Origin: Prauserella cavernicola
GTDB taxonomy: Bacteria; Actinomycetota; Actinomycetes; Mycobacteriales; Pseudonocardiaceae
Direction: 5' to 3'
NCBI RefSeq assembly: GCF_016595675.1
Contig: NZ_JAENJH010000010.1
Span: 124,001-188,000 of the forward strand
DNA length: 64,000 bases
Shown: one piece after another, positions 9,159-21,445 of the stretch
How the letters are laid out: each line of letters starts with the position of its first letter
Position numbering within the stretch: the stretch's first letter is position 1
Made by a program: the position numbers and the translations under genes
The notes under the pieces: generated by a model
What the model saw: the letters and a program-made list of their open reading frames with translations, nothing else
Database searches by the model: none
Told to the model about the DNA's origin: nothing

Positions 9159-10086
9159 TTCTCCGTCTCTCGATCACCGGGTTCTGACTGTCTGGTGTGG
9201 ACATCCACGGGCGGAGAATGCGAGGTCGTGGATTTGCCGGGGCCACGTTGCCCCGCGGATCGAAACGATTCTGGGGGTGGTGGTTGATCTGCCCCGTTTT
9301 CCCGGCCGGCGGCGCGAGCGCGACGAAATTTCCGGCGGGACCTGTCCCCGGCGCGCGCGATCCGGAAAATCGCGGCGCCACCCGTTCTCCGATGCTGTCG
9401 CGAACGGGGTTGCGTGCCGTGGGACGGCCTGCCACGGTGGTCCACCCCGGGTGCGCGGGCGAGTACCCGGGGTCGCCAAAACCGCTTGTGTTGATCATTA
9501 CGCAACCTGTTGCTGAATACGCTACGAACTCAGCGTGAGCCCGCCTGTCGGAAGTTCGGGCGAGAAATCCGCCGGAATATCGACCCAGGGCAACCTTGAG
9601 TAGCATCGGCTACTCCAAACGAGTTATTTTGTTGCATGGCGCACATTTCGCTTGGACGGGGTGTCAAGTGGGCAACGGTATCGCGGCGCCACAACGCTCC
9701 TACCACGCGGTATACGCGTACGGGGTGCGTGTGGGGGCCGTGTTCGCGCAGTGCACGGCGGTACGGAATGCGTCCCACGGCGCTATACATGGGGTGAAAT
9801 CGCACGTCACGCAATCGACGCATTGATCGGGTGCCGCTCACATCAATAGATTGGTTTCAGGCGGTTTGCACAGATCAGCGCCGATGTGCGCAACCCGGCC
9901 GAGTCGGGGTGGAGGAAACGGGTCTTGCGGGAGACCCGGTGTCGGCTGCGCTCACCAGCGCGCCGCAGGCCGCATTTCGGACTGACCGCGAAATCGTGGG
10001 TCCGGCCTGTTCTATTTCGGGTGCCATTTTCCGGCGAATCGAAGCGAGCCGTGACAGCGAGCCGTGACCGAGGAGGCAACGCGTAG
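9159..10086. other. long leader/intergenic region before the betaine block
   Basis: 928 bp without a supported gene, less GC-rich than its surroundings, in front of a six-gene operon. It holds several small symmetric elements: GCAACCTGTTGC (9502-9513), a GAGTAGC/GCTACTC hairpin (9598-9615) and a structured segment at 9898-9946. TTGATC at 9491 and GAATAC near 9515 are promoter-like but unconvincing. The length suggests several regulatory sites or a long 5' UTR for osmotic control. That is inference: no known riboswitch consensus was matched. Confidence 0.4.
9898..9946 (+). promoter_or_regulatory. structured leader element upstream of the betaine genes
   Basis: A nested stem: GCCGA (9898-9902) pairs with TCGGC (9942-9946) around an inner perfect 7-bp hairpin, CGGGTCT (9919-9925) with AGACCCG (9932-9938), 6-nt loop. 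It lies about 140 nt before the first start codon. It matches no riboswitch I know; an RNA role is speculative. Confidence 0.25.
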
Positions 10087-11790
10087 ATGAAGGAATCAAC
10101 GGCCGACCAGACGGACGTGCAGACAGCCGTGACCGCGGAGACGTCCCGGCAGCAGGCGCATCCAGCGCAGGAGTTCGGGGCGGATCCGTTGACCGTGCGC
10201 GAGACCGGCCACTACACCAACGAGTACGTGAAGGGCTTCGTCGAGAAGTGGGACGAGCTCATCGACTGGCGCAAGCGCTACGAGAGCGAGGGCGGGTTCT
10301 TCGTCGACCTGCTCAAGTCCCGTGGGGTGAAGTCGGTGCTCGACGTGGCCACCGGCACGGGGTTCCACTCGGTGCGGCTCGTGGAGGAGGGCTTCGACAC
10401 GGTCAGCGTCGACGGCAGCGCGGAGATGCTGGCGAAGGCGTTCGAGAACGGGCTCGACTACGGCGGGCACATCCTGCGCGTGGTGCACGCCGACTGGCGC
10501 TGGCTCAACCGCGATGTGCACGGCCAGTTCGACGCCGTGGTGTGCCTCGGCAACTCGTTCACGCACCTGTTCTCCGAACGCGACCGGCGCAAGGCGCTCG
10601 CCGAGTTCTACGCCGTGCTCAAGCACGACGGCGTGCTGATCCTCGACCAGCGCAACTATGACTCCATTTTGGACAACGGCTTCAGCAGCAAGCACACGTA
10701 CTACTACTGCGGCGAGGCCGTGACCGCCGAACCGGAGTACGTCGACGAGGGCCTCGCGCGGTTCCGGTACCAGTTCCCGGACAACTCGCAGTACCACCTC
10801 AACATGTTCCCGCTGCGCAAGGACTACACGCGCACACTGCTGCGCGAGGTCGGTTTCCAGCGCGTCGAGACCTTCGGGGACTTCCAGGAGACCGTGAGCG
10901 CGGAGGATCCCGACTTCTTCATCCACGTCGCCGAGAAGCGCTACGTCGAGGCGGGCGACGAGTCGCGGACCTACTCGACCGCGGTGAACGTCGCCCGCGA
11001 CTACTACAACTCCGGGGACGCGGACAACTTCTACTACCACGTCTGGGGAGGCGAGGACATCCACGTCGGGCTGTACGAGGCGCCCGAGGAGGAGATCGCC
11101 CCGGCCAGCAGGCGCACGGTGGAACGGATGGCGGGCAAACTCGGGCTCGCCGAGGGCGACCGCGTGCTCGACATCGGTTCCGGCTACGGAGGCGCGGCAC
11201 GCTACCTCGCCAAGACCTACGGGTGCAAGGTGACGTGTCTCAACCTCAGCGAGGTCGAGAACGAGCGGAACCGCCGGTTCTCCGAGGAACAGGGACTGTC
11301 GCACCTCATCGAGGTCGTCGACGGGTCGTTCGAGGATCTGCCGTTCGAGGACAACGAGTTCGACGTCGTGTGGTCGCAGGACGCGATGCTGCACAGCGGC
11401 GATCGGGTCCGCGTGCTGCAGGAGGTGACCAGGGTCCTCACGCCGAGGGGCCAGTTCCTGTTCACCGACCCGATGGCCGCCGACGACTGCGACAAGATGT
11501 CGCTGCGGCCCATCCTCGACCGCCTGCACCTCGATACGATGGGATCGCCGTCGTTCTACCGCCGCGAGCTGGCCAGGCTGGGCATGTCGTCGGTCGAGTT
11601 CGAGGACCACACTCAGCAGCTCGCGACGCATTATGGACGGGTTCTCGAGGAGACCGAGCGACGTAACGGGGACCTCTCTGGCAACGTTAGTACCGAATAT
11701 CTGACGCGGATGAAGATCGGACTGAAGAACTGGGTCGAAGGTGGTCGTGCGGGCAACCTGGCGTGGGGGATCTTCCACGTCCGCGCGTGA
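10087..11790 (+). CDS. fused glycine/sarcosine and sarcosine/dimethylglycine N-methyltransferase
   Basis: 567 aa containing two methyltransferases. The first half (about 35-285) resembles glycine/sarcosine N-methyltransferase, with motif [21 protein letters not shown] (85 onward), VVHADWRWL and [10 protein letters not shown]. The second (about 300-567) resembles sarcosine/dimethylglycine N-methyltransferase, with [20 protein letters not shown], motif [20 protein letters not shown] (361 onward), [12 protein letters not shown] and a conserved C-terminal helix. Together they methylate glycine three times with SAM to give the osmolyte glycine betaine. Family knowledge: halophilic Actinopolyspora and relatives have such a fusion, whereas cyanobacteria and Halorhodospira use two proteins. 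AGGAGG lies 10 nt before the ATG. It is first of six co-directional genes that rebuild SAM, the strongest support for this function. Confidence 0.93.
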   Translation: MKESTADQTDVQTAVTAETSRQQAHPAQEFGADPLTVRETGHYTNEYVKGFVEKWDELIDWRKRYESEGGFFVDLLKSRGVKSVLDVATGTGFHSVRLVEEGFDTVSVDGSAEMLAKAFENGLDYGGHILRVVHADWRWLNRDVHGQFDAVVCLGNSFTHLFSERDRRKALAEFYAVLKHDGVLILDQRNYDSILDNGFSSKHTYYYCGEAVTAEPEYVDEGLARFRYQFPDNSQYHLNMFPLRKDYTRTLLREVGFQRVETFGDFQETVSAEDPDFFIHVAEKRYVEAGDESRTYSTAVNVARDYYNSGDADNFYYHVWGGEDIHVGLYEAPEEEIAPASRRTVERMAGKLGLAEGDRVLDIGSGYGGAARYLAKTYGCKVTCLNLSEVENERNRRFSEEQGLSHLIEVVDGSFEDLPFEDNEFDVVWSQDAMLHSGDRVRVLQEVTRVLTPRGQFLFTDPMAADDCDKMSLRPILDRLHLDTMGSPSFYRRELARLGMSSVEFEDHTQQLATHYGRVLEETERRNGDLSGNVSTEYLTRMKIGLKNWVEGGRAGNLAWGIFHVRA

Positions 11791-11830
11791 GCCCGAGAGT
11801 CCCCGTCCCCCCAACGGCAAAGGAAACACT

Positions 11831-13030
11831 GTGACTGCAAATCGAAGGTTGTTCACGAGCGAGTCGGTGACCGAGGGCCACCCGGACAAGATGTGCGACG
11901 CCATCAGCGACTCCATTCTGGACGCGATGCTCGCCGCCGACCCCCGCAGCCGCGTCGCGGTGGAATCCCTGATCACCACCGGCCAGGTGCACGTGGCGGG
12001 CGAGGTCACCACCGATGCCTACGTCGACGTACCGACGCTGGTGCGCGACAAGGTGCTGGAGATCGGCTACGACTCGTCGGCGAAGGGCTTCGACGGCGCG
12101 TCGTGCGGTGTGAACGTGGCGATCGGTTCGCAGTCGCCGGACATCGCGCAGGGTGTGGACACCGCGTACGAGTCGCGGTTGGAGAACGCGCTCGACGACC
12201 TCGACAAGCAGGGCGCCGGTGACCAGGGGCTGATGTTCGGCTACGCGTGCTCGGACACGCCGGAGCTGATGCCGTTGCCGATCGCGCTGGCCCACCGCCT
12301 CTCGCGCAGGCTGACCGAGGTGCGCAAGAACGGCACGATCCCGTACCTCCGTCCCGACGGCAAGACACAGGTGACCATCGAGTACGCCGGTGACCAGCCG
12401 GTCCGGCTCGACACCGTGGTGATCTCCAGCCAGCACGCCGAGGGCATCGACCTGGACAAGATGCTGGCCGTCGACCTCACCGAGCAGGTGCTCAAGCCGG
12501 AGATCGCCTCGCTCGGGCTCTCGGCCGAGGAGCCGAAGGTGCTCATCAACCCGACGGGCCGCTTCGTGCTCGGCGGGCCGATGGGCGACGCGGGCCTGAC
12601 GGGTCGCAAGATCATTGTCGACACCTACGGCGGCATGGCCCGTCACGGTGGTGGCGCGTTCTCGGGCAAGGACCCGTCGAAGGTCGACCGCTCGGCGGCC
12701 TACGCCACGCGCTGGGTCGCCAAGAACATCGTCGCCGCCGGCCTGGCCGAGCGCGCCGAGATCCAGGTCGCCTACGCGATCGGCAAGGCCGCGCCCGTGG
12801 GCCTGTTCGTGGAGACCTTCGGCACCGAGAAGGTGGCGCCGGAGAAGATCCAGGCCGCGATCGACGAGGTGTTCGACCTGCGTCCCGCCGCGATCATCCG
12901 CGACCTCGACCTGCTGCGGCCGATCTACTCCCAGACCGCGTCCTACGGGCACTTCGGGCGCACCGACGTCGACCTGCCGTGGGAGCGTACCGACCGGGCT
13001 CCCGCGCTGAAGGACGCCGCGAAGGCGTGA
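11831..13030 (+). CDS. metK: S-adenosylmethionine synthetase
   Basis: 399 aa, typical MetK length. It forms SAM from methionine and ATP. It shows [20 protein letters not shown] at the N-terminus, the ATP signature GAGDQG (128-133) and the phosphate-binding GGGAFSGKD (273-281). The GTG at 11831 is taken as start because AAGGAAAC lies just upstream and the protein then begins like other MetKs; a longer reading from 11741 would overlap the previous gene. It sits 40 bp after the betaine methyltransferase, so it supplies the methyl donor used there (three SAM per betaine). Confidence 0.96.
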   Translation: MTANRRLFTSESVTEGHPDKMCDAISDSILDAMLAADPRSRVAVESLITTGQVHVAGEVTTDAYVDVPTLVRDKVLEIGYDSSAKGFDGASCGVNVAIGSQSPDIAQGVDTAYESRLENALDDLDKQGAGDQGLMFGYACSDTPELMPLPIALAHRLSRRLTEVRKNGTIPYLRPDGKTQVTIEYAGDQPVRLDTVVISSQHAEGIDLDKMLAVDLTEQVLKPEIASLGLSAEEPKVLINPTGRFVLGGPMGDAGLTGRKIIVDTYGGMARHGGGAFSGKDPSKVDRSAAYATRWVAKNIVAAGLAERAEIQVAYAIGKAAPVGLFVETFGTEKVAPEKIQAAIDEVFDLRPAAIIRDLDLLRPIYSQTASYGHFGRTDVDLPWERTDRAPALKDAAKA

Positions 13031-13082
13031 GCCGCACCGCACGGCAGCCCCGCCAAGACGACCCGAGGAGTGTGCCCCTGTC

Positions 13083-14060
13083 ATGCGCATCGCTGTGACC
13101 GGCTCGATCGCGACCGACCATCTGATGGTGTTCCCCGGCAAGTTCGCCGACCAGTTCGTCGAGGACCAGCTGGAGAAGGTGTCCCTGTCCTTCCTGGTCG
13201 ACCAGCTCGACATCCGCCGTGGCGGTGTCGCGGCCAACATCTCGTTCGGGCTCGGCAGCCTCGGCATGACGCCGGTGCTGGTCGGCGCCGTGGGCACCGA
13301 CTTCGACGAATACCGATCGTGGCTGGAGCGTCACGGGGTGGACACCAAGTCGGTGCACGTCTCGCAGACCAGGCACACGTCGCGGTTCCTCTGCACCACC
13401 GACGAGACGCAGGCGCAGATCGCCTCGTTCTACGCGGGGGCGATGGAGGAGGCCCGTGACATCGAGCTGCGCACGGTCGCCGACCGGCTCGGCGGGCTCG
13501 ACCTCGTGGTGGTGGCCCCCAACGACCCGGTGGCGATGGTCCGGCACACCCAGGAGTGCCGGGAGCGGGGCTACGCCTTCGCCGCTGACCCGTCGCAGCA
13601 GCTGGCCCGCATGGAGGGGCCGGACGTCCGTTCGCTGGTGGAGGGCGCGTCGTACCTGTTCACCAACGAGTACGAGACGTCGTTGCTGCTCAAGGTCACG
13701 GGCTGGTCCGAGAAGGAGGTCTTCGACCGCGTCGGGCTGTGGGTCCGCACCCACGGTCCCGACGGGGTGCGGATCGAGGGCAAGGATGCCGAATCGGTGA
13801 CCATTCCGGCACACAAGGTGACGGAGGAGACCGACCCCACCGGCGTCGGCGACGCCTTCCGGTCGGGCTTCCTGTGGGGCGTCCACGCGAGGCTCGGGGT
13901 GGAGAGGTCTGCCCAGGTTGGCTGTACGCTGGCTGCGATCGTGCTGGAGAGCGTCGGGACCCAGGAGTACACATTGGACAGGGCTGACCTCTCTGAACGC
14001 GTCGCCAGGACCTACGGCAATGACGCCGCGGCCGAGATCGAGTCGAAACTGCGAGTGTGA
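13083..14060 (+). CDS. adenosine kinase, PfkB family
   Basis: 325 aa, closely matching the length of mycobacterial adenosine kinase. PfkB features: N-terminal VTGSIATDHLMVFPGKF, the GGVAANISFGLGSLG loop (about 47-61) and the C-terminal anion-hole signature DPTGVGDAFRSGF with the catalytic Asp. In context it phosphorylates adenosine released when AhcY splits SAH, pulling that reversible reaction forward. It lies 52 bp after metK, and its stop overlaps the metH GTG (GTGA), indicating coupled translation. A sugar kinase is the alternative from family alone; the neighbours make adenosine much likelier. Confidence 0.85.
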   Translation: MRIAVTGSIATDHLMVFPGKFADQFVEDQLEKVSLSFLVDQLDIRRGGVAANISFGLGSLGMTPVLVGAVGTDFDEYRSWLERHGVDTKSVHVSQTRHTSRFLCTTDETQAQIASFYAGAMEEARDIELRTVADRLGGLDLVVVAPNDPVAMVRHTQECRERGYAFAADPSQQLARMEGPDVRSLVEGASYLFTNEYETSLLLKVTGWSEKEVFDRVGLWVRTHGPDGVRIEGKDAESVTIPAHKVTEETDPTGVGDAFRSGFLWGVHARLGVERSAQVGCTLAAIVLESVGTQEYTLDRADLSERVARTYGNDAAAEIESKLRV

Positions 14061-17000
14061 GCATGGAGAGTTCGTTCCTGAACGCGCTGGAACGACGGGT
14101 GCTGGTCGCCGACGGTGGCATGGGCACCGCGTTGCAGGCCTACGACCTGACGCTGGACGACTTCGCCCAGCTCGAGGGTTGCAACGAGATCCTCAACGAG
14201 ACCCGGCCCGACGTGGTGAGCGCGGTCTACCGGAGTTTCCTCGAGGCGGGCTCCGACGCGATCGAGACGAACACGTTCGGCACCAACCTCGCCAACCTCG
14301 GGGAGTACGACATCCCCGAGCGCATCCGTGACCTGGCGGAGAAGGGCACGACCCTGGCCAGGCAGGCGGCGGACGAGTTCTCCACTGTGGACAAACCACG
14401 CTTCGTGCTCGGCTCGGTGGGGCCGGGCACGAAGCTGCCCACCCTCGGCCACGCGCCGTACGCGGCGCTGCGCGACGCGTATGTCGACAACGTGCTGGGG
14501 CTGCTCGACGGTGGCGCGGACGCGGTGCTGGTGGAGACCTCGCAGGACCTGCTGCAGACCAAGGCCGCGATCATCGGCGCGAAGCGCGCGATGGCGCAGG
14601 CGGGCAGGCGGGTGCCGATCATCGCCCAGGTGACCGTGGAGACCACGGGCACGATGCTGGTCGGCTCCGAGATCGGCGCCGCGCTGACCTCGCTCGAGCC
14701 GCTCGGCATCGACCTGATCGGCATGAACTGCGCCACCGGGCCCGCCGAGATGAGCGAGCACCTGCGGGTGCTCGCGCAGCACGCGCGGATTCCGCTGTCG
14801 GTGATGCCCAACGCCGGCCTGCCGGAGCTGGGTCCCAACGGTGCCGTCTACCCGCTGCAGCCCGACGAGCTGGCCCAGGCGCTGCGCGGCTTCGTCACCG
14901 AGTTCGGCGCCCGCCTGGTGGGCGGCTGCTGCGGCACCACCGGCGAGCACATCAGTGCCGTCGCCGAGGCCGTGGCGGAGCTGGAGCCGAGGCCGCGCAC
15001 CCCCGAGGTGGTGCCGTCGGTGTCGTCGGTCTACCAGTCGGTGCCCTTCCAGCAGGACGCGTCGATCCTCAACATCGGCGAGCGCACCAACGCCAACGGC
15101 TCCAAGGCGTTCCGCGAGGCGATGCTCGAGGAGCGCTACGACGACTGCGTGGAGATCGCCAAGGCGCAGACGCGTGAGGGCGCCCACATGCTGGACCTGT
15201 GCGTCGACTACGTGGGCAGGGACGGCACGCGCGACATGCGTGAGCTGGCCTCGCGGCTGGCCACGGCGTCCACGCTGCCGATCATGGTCGACTCCACCGA
15301 GCCCGAGGTCGTGGAGGCCGGGCTCGAGCACCTCGGCGGCCGGTGCGCGATCAACTCGGTGAACTACGAGGACGGCTACGGGCCCGAGAGCCGGTTCCAC
15401 AAGGTCATGGAGATGGCCGTCGAGCACGGCGCCGCCGTGGTGGTCACCTGCATCGACGAGGAGGGCCAGGCCCGCACCGCGGACTGGAAGGTGCGCGTGG
15501 CCGAGCGCGCCATCGCCGACCTCACCGACAACTGGGGGCTCGACGCCTCCGCGATCATCATCGACTGCCTCGTGTTCCCGATCACCACGGGCCAGGAGGA
15601 GGTCCGCAAGGACGCCATCGAGACGATCGAGGCCATCCGGCGGCTCAAGCGGCTCCACCCGGAGGTGCAGACGACGCTCGGGCTGTCGAACGTCTCGTTC
15701 GGGCTCAACGCGGCCGCGCGGCAGGTGCTGAACTCGGTGTTCCTCAACGAGTGCCGGGAAGCCGGGCTCGACTCGGCGATCGTGAACTCCTCGAAGATCC
15801 TGCCGATGACCAAGATCGAGGAGGAGCCGAGGAAGGTCGCGCTCGACCTGGTCTACGACCGGCGCAGCGAGGGCTACGACCCGCTGCAGAAGCTCATGGA
15901 GCTGTTCGAGGGCAAGACGGCCTCGTCGAGCAGGGCGTCGCGCGCCGAGGAACTGGCGAAGCTGCCGCTGTTCGAGCGGCTGGAGCGCCGGATCGTCGAC
16001 GGCGAGCGCAACGGCCTCGACGCCGACCTCGACGCGGCGATGGCGGAGAAGCCGCCGCTGGCGATCATCAACGAGAACCTGCTCGCCGGTATGAAGGTGG
16101 TCGGCGAGCTGTTCGGCTCGGGGCAGATGCAGCTGCCGTTCGTGCTCCAGTCGGCCGAGGTGATGAAGGCCGCTGTGGCCCAGCTCGAACCGCACATGGA
16201 GAAGGACGACTCCGGCGGGAAGGGCAGGCTGCTGCTCGCCACGGTCAAGGGCGATGTCCACGACATCGGCAAGAACCTGGTGGACATCATCGTCTCCAAC
16301 AACGGCTACGACGTGGTCAACATCGGCATCAAGCAGCCGATCAACGCCATCCTGGAGGCCGCCGAGGAGCACCGGGTCGACGCCATCGGCATGTCCGGCC
16401 TGCTGGTGAAGTCCACGGTGATCATGAAGGACAACCTGCGGGAGATGAACTCCCGCGGCGTCGCGGCCAAGTACCCGGTGCTGCTGGGTGGTGCCGCGCT
16501 CACGCGGACGTTCGTGGAGAACGACCTCGACGAGGTCTACGAGGGCGACGTCCGCTACGCCAAGGACGCCTTCGAGGGCCTGACGCTGATGGACCGCCTG
16601 ATGGCGATCAAGCGTGGTGACACTCCGGAGGAGGACGCCGCCGAGCAGGAGAAGAAGGCCGAGCGCAAGGCCCGGCGGGAGCGCTCGCTGCGCATCGCCG
16701 AGAAGCGCAAGGCCGAACAGGGCGACGAGCCCACGCTCGACGACACCACCCGGTCCGATGTGGACGCCGACGCGCCCGTGCCGACGCCGTCGTTCTGGGG
16801 CTCGAAGGTCGTCAAGGGCGTCGCGGTGAACGACTACCTCTCGCTGCTCGACGAGCGCGCCACGTTCTTCGGCCAGTGGGGCCTGCGCGGCGCGCGCAAG
16901 GGCGAGGGGCCCTCGTACGAGGAGCTGGTCGAGACCGAGGGCAGGCCCCGGCTGCGCGCGTGGGTCGACGAGCTGTCGACCGCGGGCATCCTGCAGCACG

Positions 17001-17611
17001 CGGCGCTGGTCTACGGCTACTTCCCGTGCTACTCCGAGGGCAACGACCTCGTGGTGCTCGACAAGGACGAGCCGGACGCCCCCGAGCGGCTGCGGTTCAC
17101 CTTCCCCCGGCAGCGCCGCGACCGGCGGCTGTGCCTTGCCGACTTCTACCGGTCCAAGGAGAAGGCGATCGAGACCGGGCAGGTCGACGTGCTGCCCCTG
17201 CAGCTGGTGAGCATGGGCCAGCCGATCGCTGACTACGCGAACGACCTGTTCGCGAAGAACGCCTACCGCGACTACCTGGAGATCCACGGCCTGGGCGTGC
17301 AGCTCACCGAGGCGCTCGCCGAGTACTGGCACCGCCGCATCCGCCAGGAGCTGCTGTTCTCGTCGGGCTCCTCGGCCGCGGACGAGGACCCGGCGGACGT
17401 CAAGGAGTTCTTCAAGCTGGGATACCGTGGCGCGCGGTTCTCCCTCGGCTACGGGGCGTGCCCCGACCTCGAGGACCGGGCCAAGATCGTCGAGCTGCTC
17501 GAGGCGGAGCGCATCGGCGTCGAGCTGTCCGAGGAATTCCAGCTGCATCCCGAGCAGTCCACCGACGCGATCGTCGCCCACCACCCCGAAGCGAAGTACT
17601 TCAACACGTGA
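14057..17611 (+). CDS. metH: cobalamin-dependent methionine synthase
   Basis: 1184 aa, full length. Order: homocysteine-binding barrel (about 10-320) with zinc cysteines at 225 and 291-292 (NCATG, GGCCGTTG); pterin-binding barrel (about 340-620; [18 protein letters not shown]); cobalamin cap and B12-binding domain (about 640-870) with the axial histidine in DVHDIGKN (H735); a charged Lys/Arg/Glu linker (about 850-910) and a C-terminal reactivation domain (about 910-1184) containing [12 protein letters not shown]. It transfers methyl from methyl-THF to homocysteine. The GTG start overlaps the kinase stop by 4 nt. Both MetH and riboswitch-controlled MetE are encoded in this window; MetH is tied to the SAM cycle for betaine. 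Confidence 0.96.
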   Translation: MSMESSFLNALERRVLVADGGMGTALQAYDLTLDDFAQLEGCNEILNETRPDVVSAVYRSFLEAGSDAIETNTFGTNLANLGEYDIPERIRDLAEKGTTLARQAADEFSTVDKPRFVLGSVGPGTKLPTLGHAPYAALRDAYVDNVLGLLDGGADAVLVETSQDLLQTKAAIIGAKRAMAQAGRRVPIIAQVTVETTGTMLVGSEIGAALTSLEPLGIDLIGMNCATGPAEMSEHLRVLAQHARIPLSVMPNAGLPELGPNGAVYPLQPDELAQALRGFVTEFGARLVGGCCGTTGEHISAVAEAVAELEPRPRTPEVVPSVSSVYQSVPFQQDASILNIGERTNANGSKAFREAMLEERYDDCVEIAKAQTREGAHMLDLCVDYVGRDGTRDMRELASRLATASTLPIMVDSTEPEVVEAGLEHLGGRCAINSVNYEDGYGPESRFHKVMEMAVEHGAAVVVTCIDEEGQARTADWKVRVAERAIADLTDNWGLDASAIIIDCLVFPITTGQEEVRKDAIETIEAIRRLKRLHPEVQTTLGLSNVSFGLNAAARQVLNSVFLNECREAGLDSAIVNSSKILPMTKIEEEPRKVALDLVYDRRSEGYDPLQKLMELFEGKTASSSRASRAEELAKLPLFERLERRIVDGERNGLDADLDAAMAEKPPLAIINENLLAGMKVVGELFGSGQMQLPFVLQSAEVMKAAVAQLEPHMEKDDSGGKGRLLLATVKGDVHDIGKNLVDIIVSNNGYDVVNIGIKQPINAILEAAEEHRVDAIGMSGLLVKSTVIMKDNLREMNSRGVAAKYPVLLGGAALTRTFVENDLDEVYEGDVRYAKDAFEGLTLMDRLMAIKRGDTPEEDAAEQEKKAERKARRERSLRIAEKRKAEQGDEPTLDDTTRSDVDADAPVPTPSFWGSKVVKGVAVNDYLSLLDERATFFGQWGLRGARKGEGPSYEELVETEGRPRLRAWVDELSTAGILQHAALVYGYFPCYSEGNDLVVLDKDEPDAPERLRFTFPRQRRDRRLCLADFYRSKEKAIETGQVDVLPLQLVSMGQPIADYANDLFAKNAYRDYLEIHGLGVQLTEALAEYWHRRIRQELLFSSGSSAADEDPADVKEFFKLGYRGARFSLGYGACPDLEDRAKIVELLEAERIGVELSEEFQLHPEQSTDAIVAHHPEAKYFNT

Positions 17612-17622
17612 GGAGAGAGTTC

Positions 17623-19080
<1,458 letters not shown>

Positions 19081-19087
19081 GTCACCT

Positions 19088-19140
19088 GCGGTGAAGGGCA
19101 CCTTTACTGCGTTCAACGCGGTAAAGGTGCCCTTCACCGC
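19088..19140. repeat. long perfect hairpin repeat, copy 1
   Basis: Two perfectly complementary 20-bp arms (19088-19107 and 19121-19140, starting GCGGTGAAGG) flank a 13-nt centre that itself nearly pairs (GCGTT-C-AACGC), so the whole 53 bp is almost one palindrome. It lies 8 bp after the ahcY stop and 47 bp before metF. The same arms recur at 41299-41351 with a different centre. It may be a bidirectional terminator or attenuator, or a dispersed repeat family. Confidence 0.85.
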
Positions 19141-19187
19141 GGTTCTGCAGGGTTCTGCTGGGTTCGAGCGAGTGAGAGAGGTGCTTC

Positions 19188-20084
19188 GTGCGCAGGGTTG
19201 CCGACCGGTTGAGTGCGGCTGACGGTCCGACGTTCTCGGTGGAGTTCTTCCCGCCGAGGGACGAGCCGGACGAGGCCGTGCTCTGGCGGGCGATCCGGGA
19301 GCTGGAGCCGCTCGATCCCGCGTACATGTCGATCACCTACGGCGCCGGTGGTTCCAGCCGCGACGGCACCATCCGCAACATCGCCAGGGTCGCCACCGAC
19401 ACGACCCTCGTGCCGATGGCGCACCTGACGGCGGTCGACCACTCCGTGGCTGAGCTGCGCAACGTCATCGGCCACTTCGCGGCGGTCGGGGTGCACAACA
19501 TCCTCGCGCTGCGCGGCGACCCGCCCGGCGACCCGATGGGGGAGTGGGTCGCCCACCCCGAGGGCCTGAACTACGCCGAGGAGCTGGTGCGGCTCATCCG
19601 CGAGCTCGGCGACTTCTGCGTCGGGGTGTCGGCGTTTCCCTACGGCCACCCGCGCTCGGCCGACCTCGACACCGACACCACCTACCTGGTGCGCAAGCTG
19701 CGGGCGGGCGCCGACTTCGCCATCGCGCAGCTGTTCTTCGAGGCCGACGACTTCCTGCGGCTGCGCGACCGCGTGGCCGCGGCGGGGTGCGACGCGGCGA
19801 TGCTGCCCGGCATCATGCCGCTGACCACGCCCCGGACCCTGCGCAAGACGATCGAGCTGTCGGGGGCCACCCCGCCACGCAGGCTGCTCGAGCGGCTCGA
19901 ACCGCTGGCCGACGACCCCAAGGCGTTTCGCGCCGAGGGCCTCGACGTGGTCACCGAGCTCTGCTCGCAGCTGCTCGACGAGGGTGTGCCCGAGCTGCAC
20001 TTCTACACGTTCAACCGGTCGAAGGCGACGCGTGAGCTCGTCGACCGGCTCGGCCTGCGCTCGCCGTCGCTCGCACTGACCTGA
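19188..20084 (+). CDS. metF: 5,10-methylenetetrahydrofolate reductase
   Basis: 298 aa, normal MetF length, a single barrel. Signature VEFFPPRDEPDEAVLW near the N-terminus, SITYGAGGSSRDGT (about 45-58), HNILALRGDPPGD and AQLFFEADDFLRLRD. It reduces methylene-THF to methyl-THF, the methyl donor for MetH upstream. The GTG follows GAGAGAGG. It is 107 bp after ahcY, and the hairpin repeat in the gap could reduce read-through, so metF may be partly separate from the operon or expressed at a lower level. Confidence 0.93.
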   Translation: MRRVADRLSAADGPTFSVEFFPPRDEPDEAVLWRAIRELEPLDPAYMSITYGAGGSSRDGTIRNIARVATDTTLVPMAHLTAVDHSVAELRNVIGHFAAVGVHNILALRGDPPGDPMGEWVAHPEGLNYAEELVRLIRELGDFCVGVSAFPYGHPRSADLDTDTTYLVRKLRAGADFAIAQLFFEADDFLRLRDRVAAAGCDAAMLPGIMPLTTPRTLRKTIELSGATPPRRLLERLEPLADDPKAFRAEGLDVVTELCSQLLDEGVPELHFYTFNRSKATRELVDRLGLRSPSLALT

Positions 20085-20161
20085 GCCGGCCAGACGCGCG
20101 CTGATGCAGTCGAGCGTCGTGGCCATGGGCGTGGTGACGCCGCCCGGGTTGACTGCTCGGC

Positions 20162-20647
20162 ATGACCGACGGGCTGTTCGTCACCCTGACCCTGCTCGCG
20201 GCGCTCGGCAGCGGCCTGATCGCCGGGGTGTTCTTCGCGTTCTCCACGTTCGTCATGGCCGCGTTCGCCCGGCTGCCCGCCGCGACCGGTGCCGTGGCGA
20301 TGCGGTCGGTGAACCGGACCGTGCTCAACCCGCTGTTCCTGTCGGTGTTCGGCGGCACGGCGTTGCTGTCGGCCGTCCTCGCGGTGCTGTCGGTGGTGAG
20401 CTGGCCGGACCACGGTGGCGGCTGGTCGCTCGCCGCAGGCGTCTCCTACGTCGCAGGCTCGTTCGTCCTCACGGCCGTGGTGCACGTTCCGCGGAACGAG
20501 GCGCTGGGGCGCATCGATCCGGACAGTGGTGAGGCGGCGGCGTTCTGGGCGCGTTACGTGCCGGTCTGGACGGCGTGGAACCACGTGCGCACCCTGGCCT
20601 CCCTCGCCGCCTGCGCGCTGTTCGTCGTCGCGCTCGTGACTCGATGA
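20162..20647 (+). CDS. DUF1772 / anthrone oxygenase-like membrane protein
   Basis: 161 aa with four predicted membrane helices (about 5-28, 58-82, 90-108, 140-160). It carries the DUF1772 hallmarks: FFAFSTFVMAAFARLPAATG after helix 1, MRSVNRTVLNPLFLSVFGG, and VHVPRNEALGRIDP before the last helix. Family members are small integral membrane proteins of mostly unknown role; some fungal and plant-type members are called anthrone oxygenases, which need not apply here. ATG at 20162. It stands alone downstream of metF. Confidence 0.8.
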   Translation: MTDGLFVTLTLLAALGSGLIAGVFFAFSTFVMAAFARLPAATGAVAMRSVNRTVLNPLFLSVFGGTALLSAVLAVLSVVSWPDHGGGWSLAAGVSYVAGSFVLTAVVHVPRNEALGRIDPDSGEAAAFWARYVPVWTAWNHVRTLASLAACALFVVALVTR

Positions 20648-20752
20648 CGACCCGGTTGCCGGGGGACGGCGGGTCCTAAGGCCCTAGTGCGGCGGAACCC
20701 GACCCAAGACCGTGGAGTGGACCACGGCCGAGGGGTCAGTGAGGAGTCCCGC

Positions 20753-21445
20753 ATGTACCAGACCACGGTGGGTGCCGTGATGACGCGCGATCCCGTGTCG
20801 GTTGGGCCCGACGCCGACTTCAGGGTCATCGTCGAGCTGCTCATGAGTCACGACTTCGGCGCGGTTCCCGTCGTGAACGCCGAGCAGGTGCTGTTGGGCG
20901 TGATCGCGGAGTCCGACCTGGTGCTCAAACACGAGGAGCTCGCAGCGCGCGACGAGCAGCCGCCGGTGCTCGCCCGGCAGCGCGCGCGGCAGCGGTGGAA
21001 CCGGTCGTGGGTCACGCGGGCGGTCGATTTCATGACCACCCCGGTGCTGACGCTCGACGCGGGCGACTCACTCGGCGCGGCGGCGCGCGAGTTCGGCCGC
21101 TCTGGCGTGCGCAGGCTGTACGTGCTGGAGGACGGGTTGCTCGCGGGCGTGATGACCCGCGGCGACCTGCTCAAGGCCTTCGTCCGGTCCGACGACGAGA
21201 TCCGCGACGAGCTCCGGCACGACGTACTGCACGAGGTGTTCGGGCGGGCGCTGGCCGCGGACCCCGGCGGGGTGGACGTGGCCGTCGACCGCGGGGTGGT
21301 GACGCTGGTGGGTACGGTGCGCAGCCGCTCCGAGGCCGACCTCGCGCAGCGCCTGGCCGAGCACGTGCTCGGCGTCGTGCACGTGCGTAACGAGCTCACT
21401 CACCGAGTGGTCGACGACGACGCGTCCGGGCTCGCGCGGCGCTGA
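20753..21445 (+). CDS. CBS-pair and BON domain protein
   Basis: 230 aa from ATG at 20753 with GAGGAG 6 nt upstream. The first CBS motif is at about 5-60 (VGAVMTRDPVSVGPDADFRV), the second at about 90-145 (FMTTPVLTLDAGDSLGAAAR), and the C-terminal BON domain at about 155-225 (GGVDVAVDRGVVTLVGTVRS). CBS pairs bind adenine nucleotides and BON domains tend to bind membranes or lipids; similar proteins are dormancy or stress induced in actinobacteria. Function here is unproven. The 3' end overlaps the convergent PPOX-like gene by 46 bp. Confidence 0.85.
   Translation: MYQTTVGAVMTRDPVSVGPDADFRVIVELLMSHDFGAVPVVNAEQVLLGVIAESDLVLKHEELAARDEQPPVLARQRARQRWNRSWVTRAVDFMTTPVLTLDAGDSLGAAAREFGRSGVRRLYVLEDGLLAGVMTRGDLLKAFVRSDDEIRDELRHDVLHEVFGRALAADPGGVDVAVDRGVVTLVGTVRSRSEADLAQRLAEHVLGVVHVRNELTHRVVDDDASGLARR

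Noticed and set aside
9890-9990. Possible SAH, glycine or ydaO riboswitch before the betaine genes
   Set aside because: A hairpin exists, but the conserved core words of those families are not present by eye.
14012-17584. 1190-aa open frame on the minus strand
   Set aside because: Antisense shadow of metH with Leu/Gly/His-rich low-complexity composition.
20660-20680. DosR-box-like GGGAC-N5-GTCC before the CBS-BON gene
   Set aside because: Spacing is five, not four, and the flanks do not match the known consensus; it is likely chance in GC-rich DNA.
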